Below are positions 14,964 to 23,453 of a stretch of 64,000 nucleotides of DNA, one piece after another. The stretch comes from a virus, in IMG/VR virus record IMGVR_UViG_3300009151_000033, positions 87,249 through 151,248 of that record; one strand, given 5' to 3'. A program made the position numbers and the translations under genes. The notes under the pieces were generated by a model that ran no database searches, was not told where the DNA came from, and was given only the letters and a program-made list of their open reading frames with translations. Each line of letters begins with the position of its first letter. Position 1 is the stretch's first letter.

Positions 14964-16426
14964 TATTTTATTACTTTAATTGATGGGGTCAAAGCTAGAT
15001 CAATTTGTTTTGCTAATTGTACTTGCGATAGTTTGTTTATATCAGATGTGAGTGAATTGATATTTGTATTTGTACGTTGTTCTGTTTCTTTTACTTCGGA
15101 TTCGTATCCACTTTTATATAGATCCATCGTGGCAACATAAGCATTTTTCGTAAATTTATGCTGAATTGTTGCGATCAAAAAATTACCAGATAAAAATAAA
15201 TCTTTATCAGGAGGATTAGTTAACCCTATGATTTCTGGATAATGTAAGTTAATTACATCACCGGCGCGAATTTCAGGATCACCGTATACTTCCATTGTCG
15301 TCATATTTTGGGCCAACCTGGTAATATAGCTCGCCTTTGACCCATATACATTTTCGAACCAAGTATCCGGTAATGTAGAGTCTTTGGCAACCATAAATTT
15401 TTTAACATATACATCAGTATTTGCCGCGGAAGAAGTATTAGTGCCACTGGTGTTTGTTGTTGGACTAGTTACTTTATCTATGAACGCAACAGAATTTTCT
15501 GGATAATTTGCCAAAGATACTGTGTTTTTGTTTTCGTCTTTGAACCGAAATCTGGTTTCAGTGAATGTATGGTTGATAAAATCATATACTATAGTTGAAT
15601 TTTCGAAATATCCCTTTTTCAATTTTTCTATAGTATCGAATTTATTTTTAATTTTGAATGATATTACTGTCTTGAATGCATCAGTCTGATTGTCTGTGAT
15701 ATTAGGATTTTTAATATAATACGTATACAATGAAGAATTTGACGTTTGTTTCTTGTGCCCATCCAATATAATCTGTTCTAAATTTTTGAAATGAAAAACG
15801 CCATCTGTTGTTTCAAAACAAAGAAATGCTGCTATTTTGTTGTCGGCCTGGTCGACTGATCTACGGGCTAACATTTCCAATGTTTCAAATGGCGTAAGTC
15901 TAGGTATAATAATATTTTGTTGGCCTCGCGTAGGTTGTATGTCAAGTGTTTTATTTGTTTTCAAATATGAGGTGAAAATGTCAGACGCAATGTCATTGAT
16001 AGCAGACTTATAAGATTTTTGAATAAGTGTTGTGGCATCTTTGAAATGTTCTACACTCGCAAAATGTAATTGGTATTTTCTGTTCTTAAAATTTGGCTCA
16101 TTTTCAATTCCTTCGATTTTATATATTTGGAATCCAAGGGTAACGTCTGGCTTGCCTGCGACTTCATAATTGACCGCAAGAAATTCTTCTCCGACAATTG
16201 GAAAATATACGTTGCCCGATCCTTTGACTCCGTTCATGAGTCCAATAGAATCAGTAATAGTAATCGTTCCATACAAAGTAGGCGAAAAAATGTCTTCATA
16301 GATCGTCATTGCCAACATTTGCAATGTGATATCTATGGTTTTTGTTCTATCTGTATTCAATAGAAAAACAGAGAAATTTTTCAGGGAGCCTAATTCTTTG
16401 TAGGCTTCATTATTTTGGACTGCCAT
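14963..16426 (-). CDS. 27: Baseplate hub protein gp27-like, 487 aa
   Basis: Position directly upstream of the gp5-type genes and an N-terminal pattern of strands (SVFLLNTDRTKTIDITLQM, then SPTLYGTITITDS) fit the gp27 hub that forms the torus around gp5. The middle has IIPRLTPFETLEMLARRS, a segment typical of hub proteins, and the region near YGDPEIRAGD matches the late tube-like domain. Longer than T4 gp27 (391 aa). Partners: gp5-type protein, gp53, tail tube. Confidence 0.78.
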   Translation of the reverse strand: MAVQNNEAYKELGSLKNFSVFLLNTDRTKTIDITLQMLAMTIYEDIFSPTLYGTITITDSIGLMNGVKGSGNVYFPIVGEEFLAVNYEVAGKPDVTLGFQIYKIEGIENEPNFKNRKYQLHFASVEHFKDATTLIQKSYKSAINDIASDIFTSYLKTNKTLDIQPTRGQQNIIIPRLTPFETLEMLARRSVDQADNKIAAFLCFETTDGVFHFKNLEQIILDGHKKQTSNSSLYTYYIKNPNITDNQTDAFKTVISFKIKNKFDTIEKLKKGYFENSTIVYDFINHTFTETRFRFKDENKNTVSLANYPENSVAFIDKVTSPTTNTSGTNTSSAANTDVYVKKFMVAKDSTLPDTWFENVYGSKASYITRLAQNMTTMEVYGDPEIRAGDVINLHYPEIIGLTNPPDKDLFLSGNFLIATIQHKFTKNAYVATMDLYKSGYESEVKETEQRTNTNINSLTSDINKLSQVQLAKQIDLALTPSIKVIK

Positions 16427-17053
16427 TTATTGCACCAATAATGCTTTAAGTTGCTTGCTAATATCTGAAGTATAAGTTTTATCCAATAGACGTATGAACT
16501 TTTTCTTTTCGTTTTTGTCGAATTCTGTAGTGTATAGATCGACCGAATTATATTGTGTTGTATCATATGTACTATTTGTTGATATCATAATATTGTTATC
16601 TTGTACAACAGGCAACCAATTATATGGATCCGATACTCCAGAACTAAGATAAGAATTCGACGTCAATACTACGTTTGTTATTTGATTAACATAATATGTG
16701 ACGGGAATTTGTTTGTATCCGATAATTGTTTTTTTGGCCACGTTAATTCCATCGTTCGCCCCAGTTGAACTTTCATATTTCTTTGCAATATATCTATCAA
16801 ATTGTACTCCAGACAAAGGCCAATCATAATAAGGATCGATAATATTATTAACAAGATAGATAATCCACACATAATCTGTACTGTCATAATAATCAAAAGC
16901 TAGATTTTCGGCTCTCTCTCCGTCTTTGATAACATAAGGATAATAAATCGTAGATTGTTCTTTTGATCCTTCGAGTAAACGAATTCTCATCAACAAATTT
17001 TGTACGTTGACATTATTATAATCAATTACAGGAAAGTTTTCGAAATATTTCAT
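16427..17053 (-). CDS. 53: Baseplate wedge protein gp53-like, 208 aa
   Basis: The N-terminal half contains YPYVIKDGERAENLAFDYY and DYVWIIYLVNNIIDPYYDWPL, the LysM-like gp53 signature that joins baseplate wedges. Length matches T4 gp53 (196 aa). The gene lies between the gp27-like and gp48/54-like genes with 1-base junctions. Confidence 0.85.
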   Translation of the reverse strand: MKYFENFPVIDYNNVNVQNLLMRIRLLEGSKEQSTIYYPYVIKDGERAENLAFDYYDSTDYVWIIYLVNNIIDPYYDWPLSGVQFDRYIAKKYESSTGANDGINVAKKTIIGYKQIPVTYYVNQITNVVLTSNSYLSSGVSDPYNWLPVVQDNNIMISTNSTYDTTQYNSVDLYTTEFDKNEKKKFIRLLDKTYTSDISKQLKALLVQ

Positions 17054-17958
17054 TATTTGATGTCCTCTCGGGTGAGAACAATTCTTTCTTGGAAACTTAA
17101 ACTCATGATTACAGAAACAGGATCACCAGTACCAGCAAAAAAAGCTGGATGTCCTTCGTTATCATATTTGAAATCAACTGATGTCAAGAACATTCCTTGT
17201 GTTGAAAATAAAATCAATGAAGGATTTTGTTGCCCGTGGAATGATATTTTGAAAATATCCGGATAATTAAATGCGAAATCGGATGACTTTGCAGGAAGAG
17301 CATGTGACTTGAAAAAATTCATTATTTGAGTTATATTTTGACTTTCTTGTCTGTTTTTGGCAACCAATTTCCATATAAATTGATGTGACTTTAGATCCAT
17401 ACCATTGAACGTCAATGATAGATTTGGATTTTGACTTTTGCCGAGAGCTTGACTTCCAACCGAAGTTATTTGATCTGCTAACCCACCAAGGTTTGGACCG
17501 CCTTTGCCGGCAAAAGCTTTGGAAATATAATTTCCGCCTGCATTTAATGCCGTCGCGGCGGTTTCTTGGGCCCCAATTAAAGCGAGGTCCCCGGCTCCAG
17601 GTCCGTTCATTGCTCTATTGCCGGCTGCGCCAACTTGTTTGATCCATTGAGAAGGATCGTTACCTGAAATATCTTTGGCAAAGCCACCAATTACACCTAA
17701 TGCATCGGTTTTATAGTTTATCTTATAAGAATCAGAAAGACCGCCAGTTGGCATAGGAAGGAATACTGTACCTATTCCATTTCCTCCGCCCGGAGTCAAA
17801 GCCGGTTTATCTCCAGCAGCATCTCGGCTATACTTAAATGCACTAATAGCCATAAAGTCTTGATACGTTGATTGTAAATCGGAAGGAAATACAAGTCCTG
17901 CTTTAGTTTTTAATGAACTATTATTCATTACTGTGGCAGGATCTGTTCTGGTGGCCAT
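17053..17958 (-). CDS. Baseplate tail-tube cap or initiator (gp48/gp54 family), 301 aa
   Basis: The C-terminal 130 residues have the gp48/gp54 pattern (SLTFNGMDLKSHQFIWKL, a helix ending FFKSHALP, FNYPDIFKISF, then a final SLSFQERIVLTRED). The middle is Gly/Ala-rich and flexible. These proteins form the ring from which the tail tube polymerises. I cannot separate gp48 from gp54 by eye. First gene of the minus-strand baseplate operon, divergent from gp4. Confidence 0.75.
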   Translation of the reverse strand: MATRTDPATVMNNSSLKTKAGLVFPSDLQSTYQDFMAISAFKYSRDAAGDKPALTPGGGNGIGTVFLPMPTGGLSDSYKINYKTDALGVIGGFAKDISGNDPSQWIKQVGAAGNRAMNGPGAGDLALIGAQETAATALNAGGNYISKAFAGKGGPNLGGLADQITSVGSQALGKSQNPNLSLTFNGMDLKSHQFIWKLVAKNRQESQNITQIMNFFKSHALPAKSSDFAFNYPDIFKISFHGQQNPSLILFSTQGMFLTSVDFKYDNEGHPAFFAGTGDPVSVIMSLSFQERIVLTREDIK

Positions 17959-17965
17959 GTTTCTA

Positions 17966-17973
17966 CCTAAATA
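17966..17973 (+). promoter_or_regulatory. Possible late promoter CCTAAATA
   Basis: CCTAAATAT occurs here and again at 18962, in both cases just upstream of a plus-strand late gene. A degenerate form of the T4 late box. Confidence 0.35.
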
Positions 17974-18009
17974 TTGAACCGAGTTTCCTCTTATTTAGTG
18001 TATAATTTT

Positions 18010-18966
18010 ATGAATCCAAATATTTGCCAAATTTGTAATAGAAATTTCAAATCTAAGCTTTCGGAAATAAGACATGTCAGCCAAGCACATAAAAAAACAT
18101 CAAAAGAGTATTATGATTTATTTTACAAAAAAGAAGTAGAAGGTAACTGTTTTGTTTGTAATCAAGAAACAAAATTTTTAAGTATTGTCGAGGGGTATGC
18201 AAAAACATGTTCGCATATTTGCGGCGGAAAATTACACAGAAAAAATCTTTCATTTGAAGCAGAAAAATTTCAAAAATTTAAAGAATGTGTTTCAATTAAC
18301 CAAAAAAATATTTGGAAAAATAGAACGACAGAAGAAAATATAACAATTCGAAACAAAATTTCTAAAACATCCACCTCGAATAATAGCAAATTAACTAAAG
18401 AAGAATTAGCTATAAAATACAGTAGATATCATACGTGTGATGACAAAACTATCGATAGATTAAATAAATTAGGCGCAGAACAATGTATAAAAAATATACA
18501 AAATCAAACATCAGGGTTCAATAAAGCAATGAAAGGTAAATTCAAACCAAATAATCCAAAAAAATACAAAGGTGATCCGACGAATATTATTTATAGAAGT
18601 TCATATGAATTCAAATTAATGACATTTTTAGACGCAAATCCAAATGTATTGCAATGGAACTCAGAAGAAGTTATAATTCCGTATAGAAGTCCTATTGATG
18701 GCAGAATACACAGATATTACGTGGATTTTTGGGTTGAACAAATCAATAAAGATGGCAAAAAAGAAATTCTACTAATCGAAGTAAAGCCTTCGGTCCAATG
18801 TTCACCACCAAAATTACAAAAAAAACAAACAAAAACTTATGTAAATGCCGTTGCAACTTGGCTAATAAATGAAGCCAAATGGAAAGCCGCGGAATCATTA
18901 TGTGAAAGTAGAGGCTGGAGATGGCAAATAATTACCGAAAAAGAATTGTTTGGCCGGTCTTCCTAA
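18010..18966 (+). CDS. 4: Head-completion nuclease gp4 fused to homing-endonuclease-like zinc fingers, 318 aa
   Basis: Residues 174-318 (from an internal ATG at 18529) match T4 gp4 in sequence and length (145 against 150 aa): MKGKFKPNNPKKYKGD, IIYRSSYEFKLM, a DFWV strand and IEVKPS, a PD-(D/E)XK/TnsA-like nuclease core. In front is an in-frame extension of about 173 residues with one C2H2 finger (C6, C9, H22, H27) and a CxxC...CSHIC finger (C47, C50, C67, C71), then an AT-rich linker. This resembles the N-terminal half of phage homing endonucleases, including the one at 7676. An AGGG before 18529 could also allow gp4 to be made alone. The ATG at 18010 is preferred over one twelve codons upstream; neither has a strong ribosome site. 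Confidence 0.85.
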   Translation: MNPNICQICNRNFKSKLSEIRHVSQAHKKTSKEYYDLFYKKEVEGNCFVCNQETKFLSIVEGYAKTCSHICGGKLHRKNLSFEAEKFQKFKECVSINQKNIWKNRTTEENITIRNKISKTSTSNNSKLTKEELAIKYSRYHTCDDKTIDRLNKLGAEQCIKNIQNQTSGFNKAMKGKFKPNNPKKYKGDPTNIIYRSSYEFKLMTFLDANPNVLQWNSEEVIIPYRSPIDGRIHRYYVDFWVEQINKDGKKEILLIEVKPSVQCSPPKLQKKQTKTYVNAVATWLINEAKWKAAESLCESRGWRWQIITEKELFGRSS

Positions 18967-18969
18967 ATA
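18962..18969 (+). promoter_or_regulatory. Possible late promoter CCTAAATA
   Basis: Same CCTAAATAT element as at 17966, 21 bases before the next ATG and followed by AAAGGATAAGGG. Confidence 0.35.
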
Positions 18970-18989
18970 TCAAAGGATAAGGGAAACAA

Positions 18990-19601
18990 ATGGCTTCTGT
19001 TACAGACAAATACGTATTCAGTACAATTTTACAAAAAGGATTGGCCCAAGGCCAGTTTCCTAATCGTACCCAGGCTGCCAGAAATTGGTATAGAAATCAG
19101 GCAGCACAAGTGACCGGAGCAACACCGGCCGGTATTTTTGAAGAAAAAAATGCCAGTTTACAATCAAGTATTATCCCTGGACAAATGTACATGTTCGTCT
19201 ATGATGCAAAAACAAAAGATAAACTTCCATATTGGGATAAATTTCCATTAATATTTCCATTTGATTATGCCGACGGCGGATTTTATGGAATTAATATGCA
19301 CTATTTGAATCCGAAATTACGCGCGGTACTGATGGACTCCCTATATACAATTGTTTCTGACAGTCGATTTGATGACAAAACAAAAATCAGATTAGGCTAT
19401 CAGACATTAAAACAATTCAGTACTCATAGGTTGATTAAGCCTTGTATTAAACGATATTTGAACACCCATGTCAAATCAAGATTTATTTTCATCAATCCTA
19501 TACAATGGGACATAGCATTGTTTCTTCCTACAGAACAATTTACGGGAGCAACAAAACAAAAAGTATGGGAAGATAGCCAAAGGATGACCAATGAGCTTTA
19601 A
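18990..19601 (+). CDS. Conserved T4-type structural-module protein, 203 aa
   Basis: Contains PGQMYMFVYDAKTKDKLPY, FPLIFPFDYADGGFYGINMHYL and a later NPIQWDIALFLPTEQF. I recall this protein as widely conserved beside gp4/gp53 in T4-type phages of marine and other bacteria, probably a virion or assembly protein. I cannot assign it to gp2 or gp3 with confidence. AAGGATAAGGG precedes the ATG; 11-base overlap with the next gene. Confidence 0.7.
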   Translation: MASVTDKYVFSTILQKGLAQGQFPNRTQAARNWYRNQAAQVTGATPAGIFEEKNASLQSSIIPGQMYMFVYDAKTKDKLPYWDKFPLIFPFDYADGGFYGINMHYLNPKLRAVLMDSLYTIVSDSRFDDKTKIRLGYQTLKQFSTHRLIKPCIKRYLNTHVKSRFIFINPIQWDIALFLPTEQFTGATKQKVWEDSQRMTNEL

Positions 19602-20229
19602 AGTTTCTGATTTTTCGAATAAAGTAACAACTTATACGAAACCTTCTCATTTTGAAGTGTCTTTCACTTTGCCTACTTGGGCTCAATCAAAAGGTTATAA
19701 TGATTCTGATTTTGTTCGTTTGCGTTGTCACAGAGCATCTTTGCCTGGTCTTGAATTCCAAACATTCGCAAACAGACGCGGCGGCGGCGGAGTCGAAGAA
19801 TATTTTCCATATGGCGTCAAGTATCCTCCAATTCGTATGTCATTTTATAATGATGACCAAGGTAAAATCTATAGACTATTCAGAGATTGGTCAAATCAAA
19901 TAATCTCAATCGGAGATGATACGAGTAATGATAATTCATATAGAGTTAATTACAGAGACACGTATATTTCTAGATGTACAATAGACCATTTCAATCCTCA
20001 AGGAGGCATTGCAATGCGATATAATGTACACGATATTTATCCATATCAAGTCTCTGATACTTCAGTAAGTTGGGATGCGACCGATCAAATTACCAGTATC
20101 GATGTGGCATTTTTATATAAAAACTGGACTTTCTCGGCGGACAATTCAATAACAAATTCGCAATCTCCAGTAAATTATGTAAATCAAATTATCACGAATT
20201 TGCCTGGAACCCCAGGTACAATTTTTTAA
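19591..20229 (+). CDS. Tail-tube-fold protein (gp19/gp54 family), 212 aa
   Basis: Pattern of the T4 tail-tube beta-barrel: HFEVSFTLP, RLRCHRASLPGLEF, YFPYGVKYPPIRMSFY, YRLFRDWSNQI, and late DIYPYQVSD and VAFLYKNW. Either the tail tube paralogue gp54 (initiator) or another tube-like adaptor. It lies between the 203-aa protein and the gp26 chaperone in the tail assembly block. Confidence 0.75.
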   Translation: MSFKVSDFSNKVTTYTKPSHFEVSFTLPTWAQSKGYNDSDFVRLRCHRASLPGLEFQTFANRRGGGGVEEYFPYGVKYPPIRMSFYNDDQGKIYRLFRDWSNQIISIGDDTSNDNSYRVNYRDTYISRCTIDHFNPQGGIAMRYNVHDIYPYQVSDTSVSWDATDQITSIDVAFLYKNWTFSADNSITNSQSPVNYVNQIITNLPGTPGTIF

Positions 20230-20248
20230 TCAATAAGGATTTTATAGT

Positions 20249-20953
20249 ATGACTTTACCTAAAATTCAGTATCCAGTATTTTCTGAAACTATTCCTTGCA
20301 CACAACGGGTAATCCAATTTCGGCCTTTTCTTGTAAAAGAAGAGAAAATTTTGCTTATTGCCCAACAATCAGACGAAAAAGAAGATCAATTGAGTGCAAT
20401 TACTCAAATATTAAATAATTGTATCATCGATGAAGTTAATATTGACGAACTTCCGATATTCGCCATTGAATATCTATTCCTTAAAATTAGGGCAAAATCT
20501 ATCAACAATATTGTAGAATTGAAATATCAAGATACAGAAGATGAAACTGTTTATGATTTTTCATTGGATTTGGATAAAATAGATATAGACAATACATTAA
20601 CCAAAAACAATATTATCCAAATAAATGAAAATATTGGATTAGTCATGAAATATCCTAGTTTCAAATCAATGAAGAAATTTTCAACTTATGATTCTTCTAA
20701 TCCAGAAGATACTATCGAAATAATTGCACATTGCATTGACAAAATTTATGATGCTGATACTGTATATCCTGCATCCGAAAGTACAATTGAAGAATTAAAA
20801 GAATTCATTTCCAATCTTCGGGTTGATCAAATGAGTAAAATCTACGAATTCTTTGAATCTATGCCAAAGTTAATTCACACTTTTGAATATAAAAATAAAT
20901 TAGGAAATGATAGGAAAATTGTATTGGAGGGCCTCTCTGATTTTTTTCAGTAG
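20249..20953 (+). CDS. 26: Baseplate hub/tail assembly chaperone gp26-like, 234 aa
   Basis: Fits the T4 gp26 family: N-terminal FRPFLVKEEKILLIAQQ, ITQILNNCIID, LPIFAIEYLFLKIRAKS, all typical of this baseplate chaperone. It ends TTT TTT CAG TAG; the T-run plus a downstream h﻿airpin form a -1 frameshift site (20941-20973) that would extend it by about 60 residues. Roles known for the family: hub assembly, not part of the final virion. A ribosome site AAGGAT lies upstream of the ATG. Confidence 0.82.
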   Translation: MTLPKIQYPVFSETIPCTQRVIQFRPFLVKEEKILLIAQQSDEKEDQLSAITQILNNCIIDEVNIDELPIFAIEYLFLKIRAKSINNIVELKYQDTEDETVYDFSLDLDKIDIDNTLTKNNIIQINENIGLVMKYPSFKSMKKFSTYDSSNPEDTIEIIAHCIDKIYDADTVYPASESTIEELKEFISNLRVDQMSKIYEFFESMPKLIHTFEYKNKLGNDRKIVLEGLSDFFQ

Positions 20954-21132
20954 GGCTGGCACATAACAGCCTTTCGAATTACTATATATTAAATTTCAAT
21001 TTGATGCAACACCATAAATACTCATTGACAGAAATAGAAAATCTTATACCATTCGAACGCGATATCTATGTTTCATTACTAAATCAATTCTTGGAAGAAG
21101 AATACGAACGATTAAGGGATAGCGCAGGATGA
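20249..21132 (+). CDS. Predicted gp26-gp51-like frameshift fusion, about 294 aa
   Basis: If the ribosome slips -1 on the T7 run at 20941-20947, the reading frame continues without any stop from 20947 through the spacer and into the small frame ending at 21132. The same organisation (short product plus longer fusion) is used by tail-assembly chaperones of lambda (G/GT) and P2 (E/E'). Coordinates include the one-base slip, so the length is not a simple multiple of three. Confidence 0.65.
20941..20973 (+). promoter_or_regulatory. Programmed -1 frameshift signal
   Basis: Heptamer T TTT TTT (20941-20947) in the gp26 frame, followed after 4 bases by a hairpin: AGGGCTG (20952-20958) pairs with CAGCCTT (20967-20973), with one G-T pair. 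The gp26 stop TAG (20951-20953) lies between. Confidence 0.65.
21004..21132 (+). CDS. Small gp51-like reading frame, 42 aa
   Basis: MQHHKYSLTEIENLIPFERD followed by a Leu/Glu-rich helix. The PFERD...YVSLL pattern resembles the C-terminal extensions of tail chaperones. No ribosome site is visible before its ATG, which favours synthesis by frameshift from gp26 rather than on its own. Ends in an ATGA overlap with the next gene. Confidence 0.6.
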   Translation: MQHHKYSLTEIENLIPFERDIYVSLLNQFLEEEYERLRDSAG

Positions 21133-21407
21133 ACGCAAATTTAAAGTATATCGATAATATTTTTAAAGATATCGATGGTCATCCTTCGTCAAAACGATGG
21201 ATCACATTCATTTGTCTTGTAGCATTACTCATAGCATTTTTTTCTGATTTGTTTTGGGGCTACAAGATGGATGGAATTATTTTTGACGGCATTAAAGATA
21301 TTACAATTGCTGGATTAGGATTTACTGGTCTTGAACAATTTGCCAAAAAAAGTGCAAATGGTCCAAATACAGTTACAAATATATTGAATGAATCAGATAA
21401 ACACTAA
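21129..21407 (+). CDS. Small membrane protein, possible holin-like, 92 aa
   Basis: One strong transmembrane helix (WITFICLVALLIAFF, about residues 25-44), then DGIKDITIAGLGFTGLEQF, a second amphipathic or apolar helix, with a Lys-rich tail. Small two-helix phage proteins of this kind are often holins, but the gene sits between tail chaperone and tape-measure genes and could be structural. ATGA and TAATG overlaps with both neighbours. Confidence 0.6.
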   Translation: MNANLKYIDNIFKDIDGHPSSKRWITFICLVALLIAFFSDLFWGYKMDGIIFDGIKDITIAGLGFTGLEQFAKKSANGPNTVTNILNESDKH

Positions 21408-23272
21408 TGGCCGATAAAACACCCCAAATAAAAATTGGCGATACCACGTATATCAAACAAGACGATACTTGGGTCGACAAAAAATCAAAAGCACCGGCAC
21501 CACCCGGAATGCAAAATGTATTGGAACAAGGTTTAGCAAAATCACAAAAAGAAACTGTACCGGTAGAAGATAAAAGCCTAAAAGTTGATTTGTTGGCCTT
21601 ACAAAATTCAGTAGAAAAAGGCGACAGCAAAGAACAAGAATCTTTACTTGCGCTCATTGATAGAGTAAAAGAACTTAATAAAACCATGGGTGGAGTTGAG
21701 TCTGAAGTTTCGACTCTTGGTGATAAATTGCAACGTGGGCCAGGAGCAGGACCAAATGAATCTCCTATGTCGCCACAGGACCAAATCAAAAGTATTAAAT
21801 TATCAATAGGTGAATTACTTAAAGCCGCCATCAAAGGTGCAATCGGTGAGGGCAGCCGATCTGGCGGCAAATTTATGGAAACATATAATCAACTCAGAGC
21901 AGTTCCTCAAATAGAAAAAGATCCAGCAACCGGCAAATATATTAATAAATTGACAGGGAAAGAACATGGCGAGAGTGATTACAAAGAAGAACAAGAAAAA
22001 TACAACAATCGTCCGGGGCGGTTGGTCGCCGCGGGATCTTCCGCAATGGCAGGAATTGGAAAATACTTCCAGGGGGTCGGCGAAAGATTGGATCCCACAG
22101 GGATCGTGCGTCGGTTCAATGACCTTAACCAAAACAATAAAGACCAAATCAAAGCGAATGAATATGAACAAAAAAGACTCGCTGGATTGCCTGGCAGTGG
22201 ATCCGATGCCCCTGACGCGAAACCGGCACTGAATACAGGCGATCATATTTCTGCCCAATCAGGCGTAAAGATTACGGATATAAGTCAAAATGTAATTACT
22301 AAATTAGCAGATGCGATTACTAAAGCAATAAAAGGCGAAACTCCTCCTCCTATCACACCGGAAGAAATTGCCCAAGACAGTCGACCTATGGCTGCAAATG
22401 ATAATAAACAAGATGCCACCAAAGTACCTGAAGGAGATCCTAACGGAACTGGCGCAGGATTATTATTAGGGTTGGAAGCACTTTGGTCCACGTTCAAAAG
22501 TAAATTGGGAGATATCTTCGAAGGTATTGCCAAATTTGGTAAGAAAATGGCAGCTTCTGCCGGAGAATTCATTGGTGCTATTGCAGACAAGGCAAAGAAA
22601 ATTGTTGGTGATTTACTAGAAGGCGCCGGGAAATTATTAGAAGGCGCGAAAAAATCTATTGGTGGTATTGCCGAAGAAGGCGGCAAATTAGTTAAAGGTG
22701 GTATGAAAGCAGTCGGTGGATTGGCCGAAGGCGCAGGTAAAGCTTTGGGGACCGGAGGTAAAGTTGTCGCCAAAGGCGCCGGTAGATTAGGCGGAGCTTT
22801 AATTCCAGGAGTCGGCGCCGGGATCGATGCATACTCTTCAGCGGAAGCCTATAAAAAAGGTAATAACTTGGCCGGTGGATTATATGCTGCCGGTGGTGCA
22901 TTGAATGCTACTGGGGCAGCGGCCGATTTAACAGGAATCGGAGCCCCAATTGGTATCGCGGCTGATATTGCTGGGTTTGGTTTGACGGGCGCAGGTATGG
23001 CGGCCGAATTCTTTGGTGATCCATTTGCAAAAAAGAAACCTGCTAATGTTCCTTTAAAACCATCTGTTGTTCCTAAGACGGCGGCAGTAGCAGGCATGAC
23101 AAACAAAAACGCGGCCATGAAAGATCAGGCCGCGTCTTCTAAGTTTAGTTCACCTATTATTTCTTCTGATAATAGCAGCAAAACCACTGTTATCAATCAT
23201 AACTCGAATATGAGTATGATGTTGCCAACCGCAGCAGACCGAGGTTCACTGAAGTTGGCAACATACACTTAA
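21407..23272 (+). CDS. Putative tape-measure / baseplate hub protein, 621 aa
   Basis: Long Lys/Gln/Glu-rich helical N-terminal half (to about residue 250), then Ala/Gly-rich amphipathic repeats and a long hydrophobic Gly/Ala segment (about 450-540: GALIPGVGAGIDAY..., AADIAGFGLTGAGMAAEF), as in tail tape measures that insert into the inner membrane. Similar in size to T4 gp29 (590 aa). The location after the tail chaperones matches tape-measure genes generally. Assignment rests on composition and context only. Confidence 0.6.
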   Translation: MADKTPQIKIGDTTYIKQDDTWVDKKSKAPAPPGMQNVLEQGLAKSQKETVPVEDKSLKVDLLALQNSVEKGDSKEQESLLALIDRVKELNKTMGGVESEVSTLGDKLQRGPGAGPNESPMSPQDQIKSIKLSIGELLKAAIKGAIGEGSRSGGKFMETYNQLRAVPQIEKDPATGKYINKLTGKEHGESDYKEEQEKYNNRPGRLVAAGSSAMAGIGKYFQGVGERLDPTGIVRRFNDLNQNNKDQIKANEYEQKRLAGLPGSGSDAPDAKPALNTGDHISAQSGVKITDISQNVITKLADAITKAIKGETPPPITPEEIAQDSRPMAANDNKQDATKVPEGDPNGTGAGLLLGLEALWSTFKSKLGDIFEGIAKFGKKMAASAGEFIGAIADKAKKIVGDLLEGAGKLLEGAKKSIGGIAEEGGKLVKGGMKAVGGLAEGAGKALGTGGKVVAKGAGRLGGALIPGVGAGIDAYSSAEAYKKGNNLAGGLYAAGGALNATGAAADLTGIGAPIGIAADIAGFGLTGAGMAAEFFGDPFAKKKPANVPLKPSVVPKTAAVAGMTNKNAAMKDQAASSKFSSPIISSDNSSKTTVINHNSNMSMMLPTAADRGSLKLATYT

Positions 23273-23452
23273 TTATGGGATTTGATGCCCAGGTGTTGCA
23301 TGATCAACTGACGTTGTATTGTCGTCAGCCACAACTGTATTTTCTACAGGAGCAGGAACGGGCGTACTATTCTTTTTCGAACATGCCGAAATAGATAGAG
23401 CGGCGACCGAAAGACCAGCAATCATAATATTACGTACTACATGTGAAGTCAT
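23273..23452 (-). CDS. Small lipoprotein, 59 aa
   Basis: N-terminal signal with basic start, apolar core and SISAC lipobox (Cys24), then a short polar, Pro/Val/Asp-rich tail. Too short for most gene callers. Located immediately downstream of gp32 on the same strand, one base from its stop. Possibly an outer-membrane exclusion or lysis-related lipoprotein; no family recognised. Confidence 0.65.
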   Translation of the reverse strand: MTSHVVRNIMIAGLSVAALSISACSKKNSTPVPAPVENTVVADDNTTSVDHATPGHQIP

Positions 23453-23453
23453 A

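Noticed and set aside
20951-20990. Amber readthrough of gp26 as the means of C-terminal extension
   Set aside because: In-frame reading after TAG meets TAA after 13 codons, whereas the -1 frame is open for about 60 codons; frameshift is the better explanation.
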